The notes: generated by a model from the letters alone, not told the origin. A stretch of 64,000 bases of DNA from Hyalella azteca (GCF_000764305.2 NW_025944447.1:1-64000); one strand, 5' to 3'; numbered from the stretch's first letter, positions 35,441-47,830 are shown. Translations and numbers: made by a program.

Positions 35441-35660
35441 GGGCATCAAAAAAACACAGTTCACAATTCAAAAAGAAAACAGTTCAGGGCATCAAAAAAA
35501 CACAGTTCACAATTCAAAAAGAAAACAGTTCAGGGCATCAAAAAAACACAGTTCACAATTCAAAAAGAAAACAGTTCTGGGCATCAAAAAGAATACAGAT
35601 CACAGTTCAAAAAGAAATCAGTTCAGGACATCAAAAAGAAAACACAGTTCACAATTCAAC
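35395..35660. repeat. 46-bp minisatellite
   Basis: About 5-6 copies of a 46-bp unit containing GGGCATCAAAAAAACACAGT and CACAATTCAAAAAGAAAACA (starts 35441 and 35487). It grew from the end of duplication copy 2. The 136-codon Lys/Gln-rich frame across it is a repeat translation. Confidence 0.93.
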
Positions 35661-35935
35661 TCCTGATCGCGTGTGTCGAATTCGTTTCAACGAAACAACA
35701 CATGGGTTTTGTAGACCAAATTCAGATTAGGCCATACTTAGATTATTCACGGTGATATGCATTCTTTCTAGATTGTATTTTTCGATCTGGCAAAATAGAA
35801 ATATGGGCTTCCATGTTTCTTAATCTCATGTTGGTCATTAGATGACCTGGGCCACGCTAAGTCTAAAATTGATGGTCCTTTTGTATCCTTACGCATAGAA
35901 CGTGATTCCTACAGTTGTTTTCAAACTTTATCCTC
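35661..35935. other. Non-coding segment
   Basis: Nothing recognised. Confidence 0.4.
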
Positions 35936-36290
35936 ACCTGTGAACAGCGGTGCTAATTTACATGAATAGATCATCATTAGTGTGGAAAATTCAATTTAGC
36001 ATACGCCTCACTTGTGAGCTGAGGTGATGATTTCCACGAATGTACCATCGTTAGTATGGAAAAATATTTAAAATCAAAATTACCTGTGAACAGCGTGGAT
36101 AATTTACATGAATAGATCATCATTAGTGTGGAAAATTCAATTTAGCATACGCCTCACTTGTGAGCTTGGGTGACGATTTCCACGAATGTACCATCGTTAG
36201 TATGGAAAAATATTTAGAATCAAAATTACCTGTGAACAGCGCGGATAATTTACATAAAAGTCAGCCTCACCTGTGAAAAGCGATTATTAT
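35936..36290. repeat. 146-bp repeat, 2.4 copies
   Basis: Unit starts at 35936, 36082 and 36228 with ACCTGTGAACAGCG. Each unit holds an E-box-like CACCTG or ACCTG and a TCACTTGTGAG. Confidence 0.9.
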
Positions 36291-37109
36291 TTACATGAAT
36301 AAACCATCATTAGCGGTAAAAACACTTAGCAAAAAAAAAAACAGTATTTTAGCATTAGCGAGCCAAATCTAATTTAAATTTGTTATCTCTTGACAAATGA
36401 AAAACACAATTTATATAACCCTCTTAAATTCGTCTAATTCTAATTCTTTCCAGATGAACCCATAAAATTTAATAATAATCGAAATTGTATATTGGTATAA
36501 GGAAAGCCTGACCTAATTTAGTCAGATTAAATATACAGCCGTTAAATAAATAGTCAATAAATTACTTTAAGCAACGTCCTTACATATCGGGAATGTTCTG
36601 TATTTATTATTATCGGATCGTTCCTAAAAATAAAAAATCAATTACACTATTTTGTATTTTAACCTTTGGTGCGAAATAACTTGATTCACTTGATTGACAA
36701 TTAAAACTAGAAATTCGAAGAATATGTGGCATCCAATTTTTTTGTCACGTGGAAAGTCCGTTTAAATGTTAATAATGTAACGTTCAACATTTTGTACGAG
36801 TATATGCTAATAATATAGACACATTCTTCTGCATTGAGGATCACATGACACATTCTTCAATGTATGCAAATTCCAGACTGCAATTCCAGTTTGCACACCG
36901 CATTCCAAGTGGCGAATGCGATTCCAGTTGCGCTTGTAAACAATACAGTACACTAAGCCATTGTGTACTGTGTAAAGTTTGGCTGCTCTGTATTGTTGCC
37001 TTTGTGTTGGTGTCAGACTGTTCGCGGCTTAGTGTTCGGCAGTGAACTGCATAAACTGCAACAAAGACGTGTTCAGTCCCTGCCCTTACAATGAATATTG
37101 TTTCGATAA
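36291..37109. other. Non-coding segment
   Basis: AT-rich. Nested inverted repeats (ACAATACAG/CTGTATTGT around ACAGTACAC/GTGTACTGT) lie at about 36940-36994. A 66-codon Cys-rich frame (36845-37045) spans this and is unrecognised. Confidence 0.45.
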
Positions 37110-37114
37110 ATAAG

Positions 37115-37264
37115 GTGGAGTCATTTGAAAATGCCCTCAGTATTCCACACGTAAATCTAATAATCGAAGTCGTCTGTGTGAAGCATATACGAATAAATTC
37201 CGAGGCTAGACTTTATCCAAGAATTTATGCGCTATTTAAATTCTTGAATAACGAAGAAAAATAA
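37115..37264 (+). pseudogene. Broken copy of the small duplicated ORF
   Basis: This aligns with the ORF at 37782-38000, but its first codon is GTG instead of ATG and it stops after 49 codons. Much of the amino-acid sequence is kept (for example NLIIEVVCVKH in both copies). The DNA similarity continues past the stop to about 37583. The protein is not recognised. Confidence 0.5.
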
Positions 37265-37583
37265 AGGAATAAAAGGGATCATATCACTTCAAACGTTTGC
37301 AGTGTGAGGAAGGAAAACCTTTGAAAATTGTTAAAAAATTTGATTGACTTATATCAGCTATGATTAAGGAATTTTATTCGTATTGCGGAACTCTTATAAA
37401 TTGAAGCTGTTATCGCCAAGAAATTTTCAGAGTTTAATTCGAAAAAGACTCGGCATTTAATGCAGCAATATATTCACGAATTAAGAAAGTTAATGTATTA
37501 TTTACTTAAATATTGTCTATGTTGTGTCACATGACATGGCGAAGTCATGGAAGTAACATGTATTGGTGAAAAAATCATAAATA

Positions 37584-37745
37584 TACAGGGTGCGGCGCGG
37601 GAACTTACTTATTTGAATTGCGCGCCACGTGGCGGCCATTAGTCCTAGGAAGGTGGCGCCATGCGCAATATGGTGCGCGGGCTATGAAGTTTTTCGTCCA
37701 CTCAGTTCAGTTGCGACCATGCAGTGGTCGAGAGAAATATAATAC
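37584..37745 (+). mobile_element. Probable 5' end of a mariner-like DNA transposon
   Basis: GC-rich block between the two duplicates. It begins ACAGGGTGCGGCGCGGGAAC, which resembles the inverted ends of insect mariner-type elements. It ends just after an ATG-CAG-TGG-TCG-AGA-GAA start (MQWSRE), like the opening of their transposases, then breaks off into TA-rich DNA. The family assignment is from memory of such ends and is tentative. There is no catalytic domain. Confidence 0.4.
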
Positions 37746-37781
37746 ATATTTATAATATAATATATAATTATAATATGTAAG

Positions 37782-38000
37782 ATGGAGTCATTTGAAAATG
37801 CCCTCAGTCTTCCACACATAAATCTAATAATTGAAGTCGTCTGTGTGAAGCATTTACGAATAAATTCCGATACCTGCCTTTATCCAAAAATTTATACACT
37901 ATTTAAATTCTTGCACAACGAAGAAAATGAGTCGTGTCACTTTAAAAGTTTGCAACGTGTGGATGGAAAACCTTTGAAAATTGGGAAAAAATTTGATTGA
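37782..38000 (+). CDS. Small hypothetical ORF, 72 codons, duplicated
   Basis: Encodes a 72-residue product with no recognised domain, signal peptide or membrane segment. The ATG follows GTAAG. A second, broken copy lies about 670 bp upstream at 37115-37264. The duplicated segment is about 480 bp and extends well beyond the frame, so the similarity does not prove coding. The frame is worth listing only because several differences between copies are conservative. It could be a fragment of a transposon or a host exon. Confidence 0.25.
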   Translation: MESFENALSLPHINLIIEVVCVKHLRINSDTCLYPKIYTLFKFLHNEENESCHFKSLQRVDGKPLKIGKKFD

Positions 38001-38267
38001 CTTATATCAGCTATGATTAGGGAATTTTATTCGTTTTCCGGAACCTTTTATATTTAAGCTATTATCGCTGAGAACCTTTTTGAGTTTAATTCGAAAAAAG
38101 ACTCGGCATCTACTGCAGATATATATTCGAGAATTAAGAAAGTTAATATATTATTTACTTGTCAACATATTTACTTGTCTTGTGACACAACATATTGTCT
38201 ATGTTGTGTCACAGGACATGGCGAAGTCATCGAAGTAACATGTATTGGTGAAAATATACTAAATATA

Positions 38268-39432
38268 TCAGCCATTAGCAACAAACCACGCGCCATGCAT
38301 GCCAGTCTTCATTCATGGTCATTCACTATCATTTACTACACTGGAATATCATACCTTATGTCAATGAATTTTTAATATTATAACCTGAAATCATCGTATA
38401 AATTGTGGTCGTATAGGTCGTTAAATTTGTTTAAAATAAAAGCTTTCTAAAGCCACTTTTATCTAATCGACAGAAAGGAGGCTGAACGTTGCGCAAGAAA
38501 CTCATATTAAGGCTTAAATTTAAAAGTAAAATAGGTTATATTGGAGGATCTATATTTAAAGTTAACCTATTCATTTTGATCTACCTTTATTATAAGTATA
38601 CTTAGTTAGTATTTTTTGCTATCAGATTCAAACTTCATTAATTGTTACACTTAGAAGTTTCACCCTAACCTGAATTAAAAAAAAGTGAAATTCGGCGAGT
38701 GATACATCTTCGAATTCATCAATTTCCATTGAATCCTCAAAATTCAACCATGAAGTTTCAGGGAACCCGACCTCAAATTCCGCCCACTGAGAGTCGAATT
38801 TTCACCATGAAGACCAAACAAGGCAATAAATTTTCGACATGAAGCGTGCGTTGTGCTGGTAATTTCACGCCGGAAGCCGACAAAAGAAGCCTCATTTCGA
38901 TCGTTAGTAAGACATCGTCAGCTTGAAGCTGTCCCAATCCTACCCAGAATCCATTAAGTGTGACTACAGGATAATGAACATCATACCTCACCATCATTAG
39001 GATCCGGCATCCTGATGCTCCCGTTTGTTGCGGGATTCCAGAGGGAAAAACTGTGGGCTGTGCTGTATAGGATATTGAAATTTGGCGAAATAGTACGATT
39101 TCCAATTTTTTCTTGAAAATTAATATCTCCCAATACTGCGAAAAGTTCTATAAACTTCTTCTCAGCTTTGATTGTATAACTTAACTAATATAACGTAATT
39201 TTTTATAACGCTGCGTTCATTATAATACTCTGTTCAATCCACGTTAATATATTTCCCAGTAAATATTCTACATTTTTCAATTTAATTCAAATTTTTTTCA
39301 ATCTTAATTTTTTATGACGCTTGTTGTGTGCCTAAAGAGAAAAAGGACACGAAAAAAATCTGTATTTAGGCCTGGTTTGCGTTCCTTAACGAGCAGCGCG
39401 AGTCAAACCATCTAAATAATGGCCAACAAATG
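38268..39432. other. Non-coding segment
   Basis: A 110-codon minus-strand frame (38773-39105) in mildly GC-richer DNA is unrecognised. It may be chance or a relic. Otherwise AT-rich, with nothing identified. Confidence 0.4.
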
Positions 39433-39593
39433 CACTCAGAAAAATTAATGATTGTCTTGTCCAAAATAGTGACACTTTCTTCGTGTCGCACTTCGGTACG
39501 CCCTTCTGTGGTGTCAAACCGGGTCAGGATGACCCACATTAGCGTAAAAAGTGCATCAATAATTAGACAAAGGCTCATTCATTAGAATGAGTG
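39433..39593 (-). mobile_element. MITE-like element, copy 6
   Basis: 161 bp with CACTCAGAAAAATTAATG at one end and CATTAGAATGAGTG at the other. In reverse complement its interior (GGGTCATCCTGACCC, GTGTCACTATTTTGGAC) matches copies 1, 2 and 5. Confidence 0.7.
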
Positions 39594-39609
39594 AACGAGG
39601 CCCGAGCCT

Positions 39610-39858
39610 CGCCAGCGATCATCGATCGTTACTGGTAGAACGATCCAAATTATGACCAACAATGCCAGCGTGGCCCTGGCCCCGCCAGCGATCATCGATC
39701 GTTACTGGTAGAACGATCCAAATTATGACCAACAACGCCAGCGTGGCCCTGGCCCCGCCAGCGATCATCGATCGTTACTGGTAGAACGATCCAAATAATG
39801 ACCAACAATGCCAGCGTGGCCCTGGCCCCGCCAGCGATCATCGATCGTTACTGGTCAA
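39610..39858. repeat. 73-bp repeat, 3.4 copies
   Basis: Units start GCCAGCGATCATCGATCGTT at 39610, 39684, 39757 and 39830. Nearly identical, GC-rich, and with nested ATCGAT/CGATCG palindromes. Confidence 0.95.
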
Positions 39859-40585
39859 CAATTAGGCGAAAAAGCTGCCAATGTTGCCCGAATAAATGGT
39901 TCGTTGGTTAGCTGCCGCTCAGGTCGCATATGCACAAAAAAAGTTACGTTGAAGTAGACCCTACTTTTCATTAAGATTTTTGGATAATTTATAAAATTTC
40001 TATATAGTTACTAGTTAAATCTCTTTTTATTAATTTAGAATATTTCTTTTTCTTAAATTATAAAATTTCTATTTCACCATTTCTGTGCCTTAATTTATAG
40101 AATTTCTCCTTCTTGATTTATTAAATATCTTCACTCTTATTTGATCAATTTATTCTTTCTTTAAGCCTTGATTATATTTTTAATCATCACAGAACTAAGA
40201 ATTAGCACGAAATTTTCCAGTATATGATTTTGTTGATGTTTTTCGTTCTACAACAACACCTCGTAATCATGTGTGTGGTTTTCAAGAATTTTTCATGGTT
40301 TAAAAAGACGCGTGGAGAAACAGACATAAGATTAACTTTTCTTTGAAATGGTCGCATACCATCAAAATTTTCTTTTTTTTAATGGTATGCGAACGCGCCT
40401 GAAAAATTGCTACTTCTTTAGTAAGCTGTCCTAAATGAAGAAGGATAAGCTAATAAGCCTCGGTCATTAATTGTTTATTGTAAGGCCGCTGCTGCGATGA
40501 CGTTGAGCTTCTTTTTGCCCTAACCTGAGGTTAAACAAATAATCGATTCCACACAATCCTATGATGACTTTGACCATGTCCATTT
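39859..40585. other. Non-coding AT-rich segment
   Basis: T-rich with irregular TAAAATTTCT words around 39990-40130. It also has an inverted pair TTTGAAATGGTCGCATACCAT / ATGGTATGCGAACGC near 40340-40395. No gene. Confidence 0.45.
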
Positions 40586-40735
40586 TTCTGTAAAAACGGT
40601 TATTTTTTTGTAAAATCGAATATTATCTGTAAAACCTAATATTCTTTGTGAAACCGAATATTCTTTGTAAAACCGAATATTCATTGTAAAAACAAATATT
40701 CTTTATAAAACCGGATATTTTTTTGTTAAACCGTT
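40586..40735. repeat. ~20-bp repeat
   Basis: About seven copies of TGTAAAACCGAATATTCTTT, diverging at the edges. Confidence 0.88.
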
Positions 40736-42894
40736 CATTTTTATTATGTAATTAGTCACTTTAAACGAGAATGTAACCCCATGAAAATTGTATACATATA
40801 GAATCATAGTATTACAGAACAATCTTGATGAGAAATACTGCATTGATGTCAGCTAATTTGTACATTAGAGTAATTCATTATTTTACATCATCAGTCTAAA
40901 AAAGTACTGCTATTCGGAAACATTATTTTAATTTCAACTGTAATTTATCTAATAACCAGTCTTTTATATCAACTGAACAAGAGTTAATTAGTTAAACTTC
41001 TAATTAAAATATGACCGTAAACGACAGAAAGTCTAGCCTTATATTATTCCACAATTTTTGAGGAATAGCAAAGCAATGGTATTACGAATAATTTCTATTT
41101 CAAGGGGCTTGACTAAGCGCGAGGAATTAACTAATAATCCAGATTGTGATTATGAATTATGATTACCAATAAACTAATTGAATCATGAGTCAAGCGCCAC
41201 AATGCTCTAATTTTTTTTAGAATTCTTAATGAACTCATTTTCAGCTACTCGTCTTTATTGAAAATGTTAAATGGCTACGATTGTCCTACGCTTGATAAAC
41301 CGATTAGTTTATTATTTTATTTTATAATGGTTATATTAGGACAAAATATAAAATAACGTGTTTGATATTACTTGATATGTCAGTATGATATATATTTTGA
41401 TTTCGGTTACACAAATGACAGGAGTGATTTACTGCTTGTACCACTAAGTTACACAAATAGGGTTGCATCATCTTCGATAATCTAATGTTCAATTTTCGTT
41501 AGTAACATGTAAAGTTATAATATCGTGCGTGAATATATACGTAATTGACAATTTTTGAATTCATACTTTAAATTAAAGTCAATTTATAGTTTAATTCTCA
41601 CTATAGGGTGAAGTTTTTCATTATGAGTCCCACGAATGAGTTTGAAAGATCAGTGAATTGAACTTTAAATTTAGAATTTCTTTTTTTCAAACGTTAAAAT
41701 TAAAATTTAATCTTGCATACATAAATTTGCAATTTGCAAGCCATTAAAGAATGCAAATTACTTTTTATCGCAACTAATCATTCATGCGTGTATTGTACTT
41801 TCCTTATCGTGATAAATTAACTTATTTACAACGGTAAATTCGTAACTAAGTTTCTCTTCCTAAATTCAAGATGAAGTTTTTCTAACGAACATTTTTAAAT
41901 GCCAAGAAGCATAAAGCATTTTCTCAAATTTCTCAACGGTTTGCTTTTTCCGTTTAAAGTCCCCAAGCCAAATTCCAGTAAGTGATACTCTATAGGAATG
42001 GGAATATTGGGAATCTATCGCAACACATTCCTGAATTCCAGGCTCATTATTTCGGGTCTAGATTATAATAATAACAAGACAGGTTTTTTTGTTCTGGATC
42101 TTGACGGTTTTTTCATGAAATGTTCCGAAAATGAACGTTCATAAGAAACTATTTATACTAGGGAAAAAACCGTGTGAAGTTACACCTATGGGCTGAAAAA
42201 ACGCTTTGTTTTATCGATATCCTTTCTTTACCTGGGCCAAAAATGTCAATAATTTTTTTTCTTTGGGAAAAATGCCCATTTTTGTGTTGTTAAAGTTTGT
42301 GTTACAGAATTTAGCATTTTGCTTTGTTAAAAAAACGGTTTTTGAAGGGATAAATAGACTAAAGTTTAACTGGAATTACCGGCTCAAGAACTTTTTTTCA
42401 CATCCTACTCAAATGAATCTTGGAATAGACATTACTATACATAACGAACCGAATTCACTTTTCTATGTACTTTCTGTAATCTCCATTGACATGAATGACT
42501 AAATTTAATTCATGTCGTCTCAATTAATAACATTTTCCTTATTCCTTTGACGTCCCAATAAATGACCATGATTACCTCGTAATCATATGATAGCTTTTAT
42601 CAACACAATTCAGACTTAATGATCATGTAACAATCTTTGTCAGCACGATGCAGACTTAATCATCATGAGACAACCTTTATCTGAACCATGTTTTTCCCCA
42701 TGCTAAGAAAATAATTACATCAGCATGATGTATATCACGCGCAATGTTTGGCTGTGGTTGAGGGTTGCCTACAGTATACAAAGTATACAAACATACACGT
42801 AAGCAAGAGGTGTAAACACACAGCGCATGCCCTGTAAACACGCCGAGAGCTTCTGTATACACACTAGAGAGTGTTACAAAACAGTCTCGTATGA
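40736..42894. other. Long non-coding AT-rich segment
   Basis: No array except a 58-bp direct repeat near 42600-42670 (CAGACTTAATGATCATG). A 98-codon frame (42206-42502) is open but unrecognised. No convincing gene. Confidence 0.45.
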
Positions 42895-43075
42895 GCGAAC
42901 CCTCTGATGTGTTTTATACAGGATCATACATGTATGATGTATTGACGAGTGTAACAGATGTGTTAACGCTACCTGCATGAGTATAACAGTCTATGTATTA
43001 ACGCTAAGTGCAAGTGTATAGCAGGTGTATTAAGTTCGTACATATGTATAACAGATGTATTAACGCAGCTCTGTA
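42895..43075. repeat. Degenerate ~40-bp repeats
   Basis: GTATAACAGATGTATTAACG-like words recur with TACATG/TGCATG spacers. Confidence 0.65.
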
Positions 43076-44369
43076 TAGATAAATAAATTGGACCGCCTAT
43101 TATAATGCAATTCCTACCTAAAATGTGTGTTTCAGTTCAATTGTGTTACTGAAAGCAATATATTACTTAAGAAATACTCTAATTAAATTAAATATTAGTA
43201 AGTCTTTTTATTGAATGAGTCTTTATAATAAGAGAGTATTTCTAATAAAAAATACAGAATAAGACTCTGGCTTGCTTCGAAACAACGAAGTTTTCGTCTA
43301 TTTTTTCCTATAAATGTCTAACCAAAGTTTATTAATTGTTATGGGCTTTAAAAAATATTGATTTTGGCGAACATCTGTAGCATGGTAACGGCACCTGGGC
43401 TGATATTTATCAGAACTTAGAAGACTTTATTACGCATAAATTTGCATAGCATTCCGAGGCAACGATTATTAAGAATAATTATAAAACTGGAGCATTAATC
43501 GGATTCCAAAACAAAGGAAATATTTATTGCCGTAATTCAATATTCATCGAATATTTCCGTGCCTATTTCCATTTAAAATAAGTAACAGTTTTTAAAAGTA
43601 CAATTTCCCCGCATAATTTTAAAGGCACACATATATATAGCGGTAAGACTGTTTCGTGTGAATATCCATATTCAATGGAATTCATTGCACGTTCATATAG
43701 CAAATATTTATCAATATTTAAAAAAATTCTTACTGCAACCCAGTTTATCTTCTATACAGAGTAATTCATCGGCAGCAAGAGAGTGGAAAGAGTTTGTAAA
43801 CACTTAAAATTTACCAAACCATTGCAATACAAATAATTGAACACCCGCTATTCATATCAAAACATTAATTTCATATGACACAATTTACACCAAAACAAGT
43901 CACACCGATAAACCAAAACATTCGCTTCCTCCGTGGTTTCGTAGGACACATTGACCAGGCTAGTGCTTTCATTTTCTAAAATTTAAATTTGTAAATTTTC
44001 CAAAACTTTTTTTTGAAAACCAAAGCAAAATTACCTTTTGTCTAATGTTCAACAACGACGGAAAATCTTGACATCGTCTGAAATTGCAACGAAAACACAG
44101 CAATCATATGCATTCATATTAACTGCTTCATTAAAATAATCAATATACCGATACATATGCAACGCAGATGTCTCTGATTGATGTAGCAAACATCTATTGT
44201 CTGAATCTATGGACACTATAATCAATGTTTATTGCTGACAAATATGTTTTTAAATGACTGTGTCATTTCTATATTCAATAAAGTGAGAGTGTTGTACAAC
44301 ATATTTGAGATCTGGGGCTGATATCGTTCCTAATAATCATTAGTATACAATTGTGTAAATATACAAGAG
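43076..44369. other. Non-coding AT-rich segment
   Basis: No gene, array or recognised element. Confidence 0.45.
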
Positions 44370-44512
44370 TGGGTCGATCGTGCGTGCAAAGGTGTGTGGC
44401 TGTGTGCGTGTTGTATTGGACATGTAAGTTATGTGTGGTGTGTGTGTTTGTGTGTGTTTTTGCGTGCATGCAAATATGTGTAGAGCTGTATGCGCGTTTG
44501 TGTATGTGCTTG
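44370..44512. repeat. GTGTGTG-rich microsatellite at a gap
   Basis: Imperfect TG/CG-rich tract ending at the gap N at 44513. Confidence 0.85.
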
Positions 44513-44579
44513 NATTTTTAGATAACAGAATTCGCTGTCGCGTTAGAAAAATAGCTACTGTTTACAGAAATTCGTTATA

Positions 44580-45594
44580 TTGCCAACATAATTACATTAT
44601 TAATCATAAGAGATTGGAAGGATAGCAAAAATTAGTTAGGTTCCACGATAAATGGAACCTAATTTTTCCTGGAAATTTTTACTATTTTTCTACGAAAATG
44701 CAACCATTGAAGATTTTTCTTTGATGTAACCATTTTTTTCAGTGCTTCACGTCGATTATTATAGTTCACAATAATTTCTTTAAAATTTACATTGCATTTA
44801 CTGTGTATCCATTGCATCACCATCCACTCTACGACCAGTAGTGTGATGGTGAATGTTTGGTATAATTAGTGCGACGTAGTGATGTCTTACATGCTGTAGA
44901 TGTAGAGTGATATAGTGATGCTTACATCACTCTACCACCACAACACAGTAGCACGAAGTGGTAAGATCACCACCACCTCTATCACCACCATCGCACGCGT
45001 ACCCTATAACCTATATCACCACCATCATCGCATCACCCACCATCACCACACTCTTCCCTCAAAACCCCCTCACCATTTTAAAGGATAAAAATCATTGTTA
45101 TTTAACTATCGGTGTATTCATAGTATAAGTTTTCATTATCCGGAATTTTATATAGTCATTTTAGTTTAGAGGCCACCGGTAGAAATGTGCGGAATGCTAA
45201 GGTTTGTTGATTATTTTTGCGTGGAAAGCCGGAGCGGAGGTATGTGCTGTGTTGGGATGCGGATATATATGAAAAATGTATGTATATTATGTATATAATA
45301 TACAATATAATATATATTATGTAATGTATATATATGTAAATATATATGTGAATAGATTGATGTGAACAAATTGTGTGAATACTTAGGTTATATATGTATG
45401 AATACGTTAATGTTTAGGTTACTATTATTTTTCTGTTTTATTTGTTTATTTTGTAGGAAAGCCTGGAATCTCAAATGTCAGACCAGTAGTTCCTCGAATC
45501 TATAGTTAGACTCAAGTCACGACTTACCCAAGATGAAGTGAAGTGTTCATGTGCCAATTATTATTATTTATTATATATATTATTTATTATAAAA
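44580..45594. repeat. 1-kb segmental duplicate, copy 1
   Basis: Adjacent direct duplicate of 45595-46620, roughly 90% identical. It opens with a perfect 10-bp-arm inverted repeat (TTAGGTTCCA, 44636-44662). It contains CACCA-rich tracts, a TA-rich middle, and an exon-like block after a TTTTGTAG acceptor near 45458. Confidence 0.9.
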
Positions 45595-46620
45595 TTGCCA
45601 ACCTAATTACATAATTAATCATAAGAGATTGGAAGGAAAGCAAAAATTAGGTTTCACGATAAATGGAACTTAATTTTTCCACGAAATTTTTATTATTTTT
45701 CCACGAAAAATGCAACCATTAAAGATTTTTTCTTTGATATAACCATTTTTTAGTGCTTCACGTGGTGCACGGCGAGTATTATAGTTCACAATAATTTCAT
45801 TAAAATTTATATTGCATTTACTGCGTATCCATTGCATCACCATCCACTCTACGACCAGTAGTGTGATGGTGAATGTTTGGTATAATTAGTGCGACGTGAT
45901 GTAGTAGTAGTGTTTGGTGGTAGAGTGATGTAGTGTACATCACTCTACCACCAAAACACAGTAGCATGAAATGGTAAGATCACCACCACCTTTATCACCA
46001 CATTCGCGCGCGTACCCAATAACCTTTATCACCACCATCATCGCATCACCCACCATCACCGCACTCTTCCCTCACAACCCCCTAACCATTGTAAGGGATA
46101 GAAATCATTGTTATTTAACTATCGGTTATTCATGGTATAAATTGTTCATTATCCGGAATTTTATATTACCATTTTAGTTTAGAGGCCACCGGAAGAAATG
46201 TGCGGAATGCCAAGGTTTGTTGATTATTGTTGTTGTTCGTTATTATTAATAATAATAATATATTGTATTATTAAGGGAAAGCCGGAGCGGAGGTATGTGC
46301 TGTGTTGGGATGCGGATATATATGAAAAATGTATGTATATTATGTATATAATATAATATATATTATGTAATGTAAATATATGTAAATATATATGTGAATA
46401 GATTGATGTGAACAAATTGTGTGAATACTTAGGTTATATATGTATGAATACGTCAATGTTTAGGTTACTATTATTTTTCTGTTTTATTTGTTTCTTTTGT
46501 AGGAAAGCCTGGAATCTCAAATGTCAGACCAGTAGTTCCTCAAATCTACAGTTAGACTCAAGTCACGACTTACCAAGATGAAGTGAAGTGTTCATGTGCC
46601 AATTATTATTATTTATTATA
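45595..46620. repeat. 1-kb segmental duplicate, copy 2
   Basis: Same order as copy 1, with an extra AATAATAATA-rich insertion at about 46225-46275. It carries the perfect hairpin at 45913-45955. Confidence 0.9.
45913..45955. other. Perfect 20-bp-stem hairpin
   Basis: The 20-base arm TTTGGTGGTAGAGTGATGTA is followed by GTG and then its exact complement. The homologous site in copy 1 (44903-44934) keeps only 9-bp arms. No known small RNA is recognised. Confidence 0.9.
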
Positions 46621-46705
46621 TATATTATTTATTATATTTATTATATATATTTATATTATTGGTAGATTATTTACTATGTTCATTTTGAGTGGTGAAGTAA
46701 AGTGN

Positions 46706-47190
46706 GGCTGTTATCGCCGTGTTGTCATCCAGACGCCGGCTGTTATCGCCGTGTTGTCATCCAGACGCCGGCTGTTATCGCCGTGTTGTCATCCAGACGC
46801 CGGCTGTTATCGCCGTGTTGTCATCCAGACGCCGGCTGTTATCGCCGTGTTGTCATCCAGACGCCGGCTGTTATCGCCGTGTTGTCATCCAGACGCCGGC
46901 TGTTATCGCCGTGTTGTCATCCAGACGCCGGCTGTTATCGCCGTGTTGTCATCCAGACGCCGGCTGTTATCGCCGTGTTGTCATCCAGACGCCGGCTGTT
47001 ATCGCCGTGTTGTCATCCAGACGCCGGCTGTTATCGCCGTGTTGTCAACCAGACGCAGGCTGTTATCGCCGTTTTGTCATCCAGACGCCGGCTGTTATCG
47101 CCGTGTTGTCATCCAAACGCAGGCTGTTATCGCTGAGTTGTCATCCAGACGCCGGCTGTTATCGCCTTGTTATCACCCAAACGCCAGCTG
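46706..47190. repeat. 32-bp GC-rich minisatellite
   Basis: About 15 copies of GGCTGTTATCGCCGTGTTGT plus CATCCAGACGCC. The first ten are identical and variants appear only from 47045. It begins right after the gap N at 46705, so it is truncated in assembly. Three overlapping long frames across it are repeat translations. Confidence 0.97.
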
Positions 47191-47584
47191 TTATCATCGT
47201 GTAATCGACTTTACGTGGGTAGTTATCTTGTTATTCCATGTTTTTTTTATACGTAAATTATTTCCATGCACTATCGCTGGTCGTCACATAACGGAAATTT
47301 ATCTCACAAATAATTTTTTTATTTAACAACAACAAAAGCATAAAAGGTCAACATTAATAATGCACTACGTTGGGCAGGTCGTTGTTTTTCTCAAAAAAAT
47401 AGCCACCTTCTTTTGGGCATCCTTCAACCTCCATCCTCGTATCCTTCATATATACCGCTTATTATGTTTTAATTAAATTATCCTTTCGCTCATTCATTCC
47501 AATGATCCCGTAAATTCACTTAACCTTCTTACTTAATCCTGTTCATGCCTCACTTGTCAATGCCAACTGCAAATACTTAGTCTT
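47191..47584. other. Non-coding segment
   Basis: Nothing recognised. Confidence 0.4.
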
Positions 47585-47830
47585 CGCCTGCTTGTATGCC
47601 TCCTACTTATCCTTACCCTGCTTATCATACTCCTATACTCCTATTTCTCCCTACCCTACTTTACATACTCCTACTTGTCCTTACCCTAATTATCATACTC
47701 CTGATTATCATACTCCTACTTCTCCCTACTTTACTTATCATACTTCTACTTCTCCCTACTCCTACTTATCATACTCCTACTTCTCCCTACTCCTACTTAT
47801 CATACTCCTACTTCTCCCTACTCCTACTTA
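47585..47830. repeat. ~15/30-bp CT-rich repeat
   Basis: TACTCCTACTTCTCCC and TACTTATCATACTCC units alternate, with the last three pairs nearly perfect. Confidence 0.92.

Noticed and set aside
35345..35755. 136-codon Lys/Gln-rich frame
   Set aside because: Mostly the 46-bp repeat. The reading shifts with each unit because 46 is not a multiple of three.
46583..47326. 247-codon frame and two overlapping frames of similar length
   Set aside because: All three plus frames are open across a 32-bp array, so openness carries no coding information.
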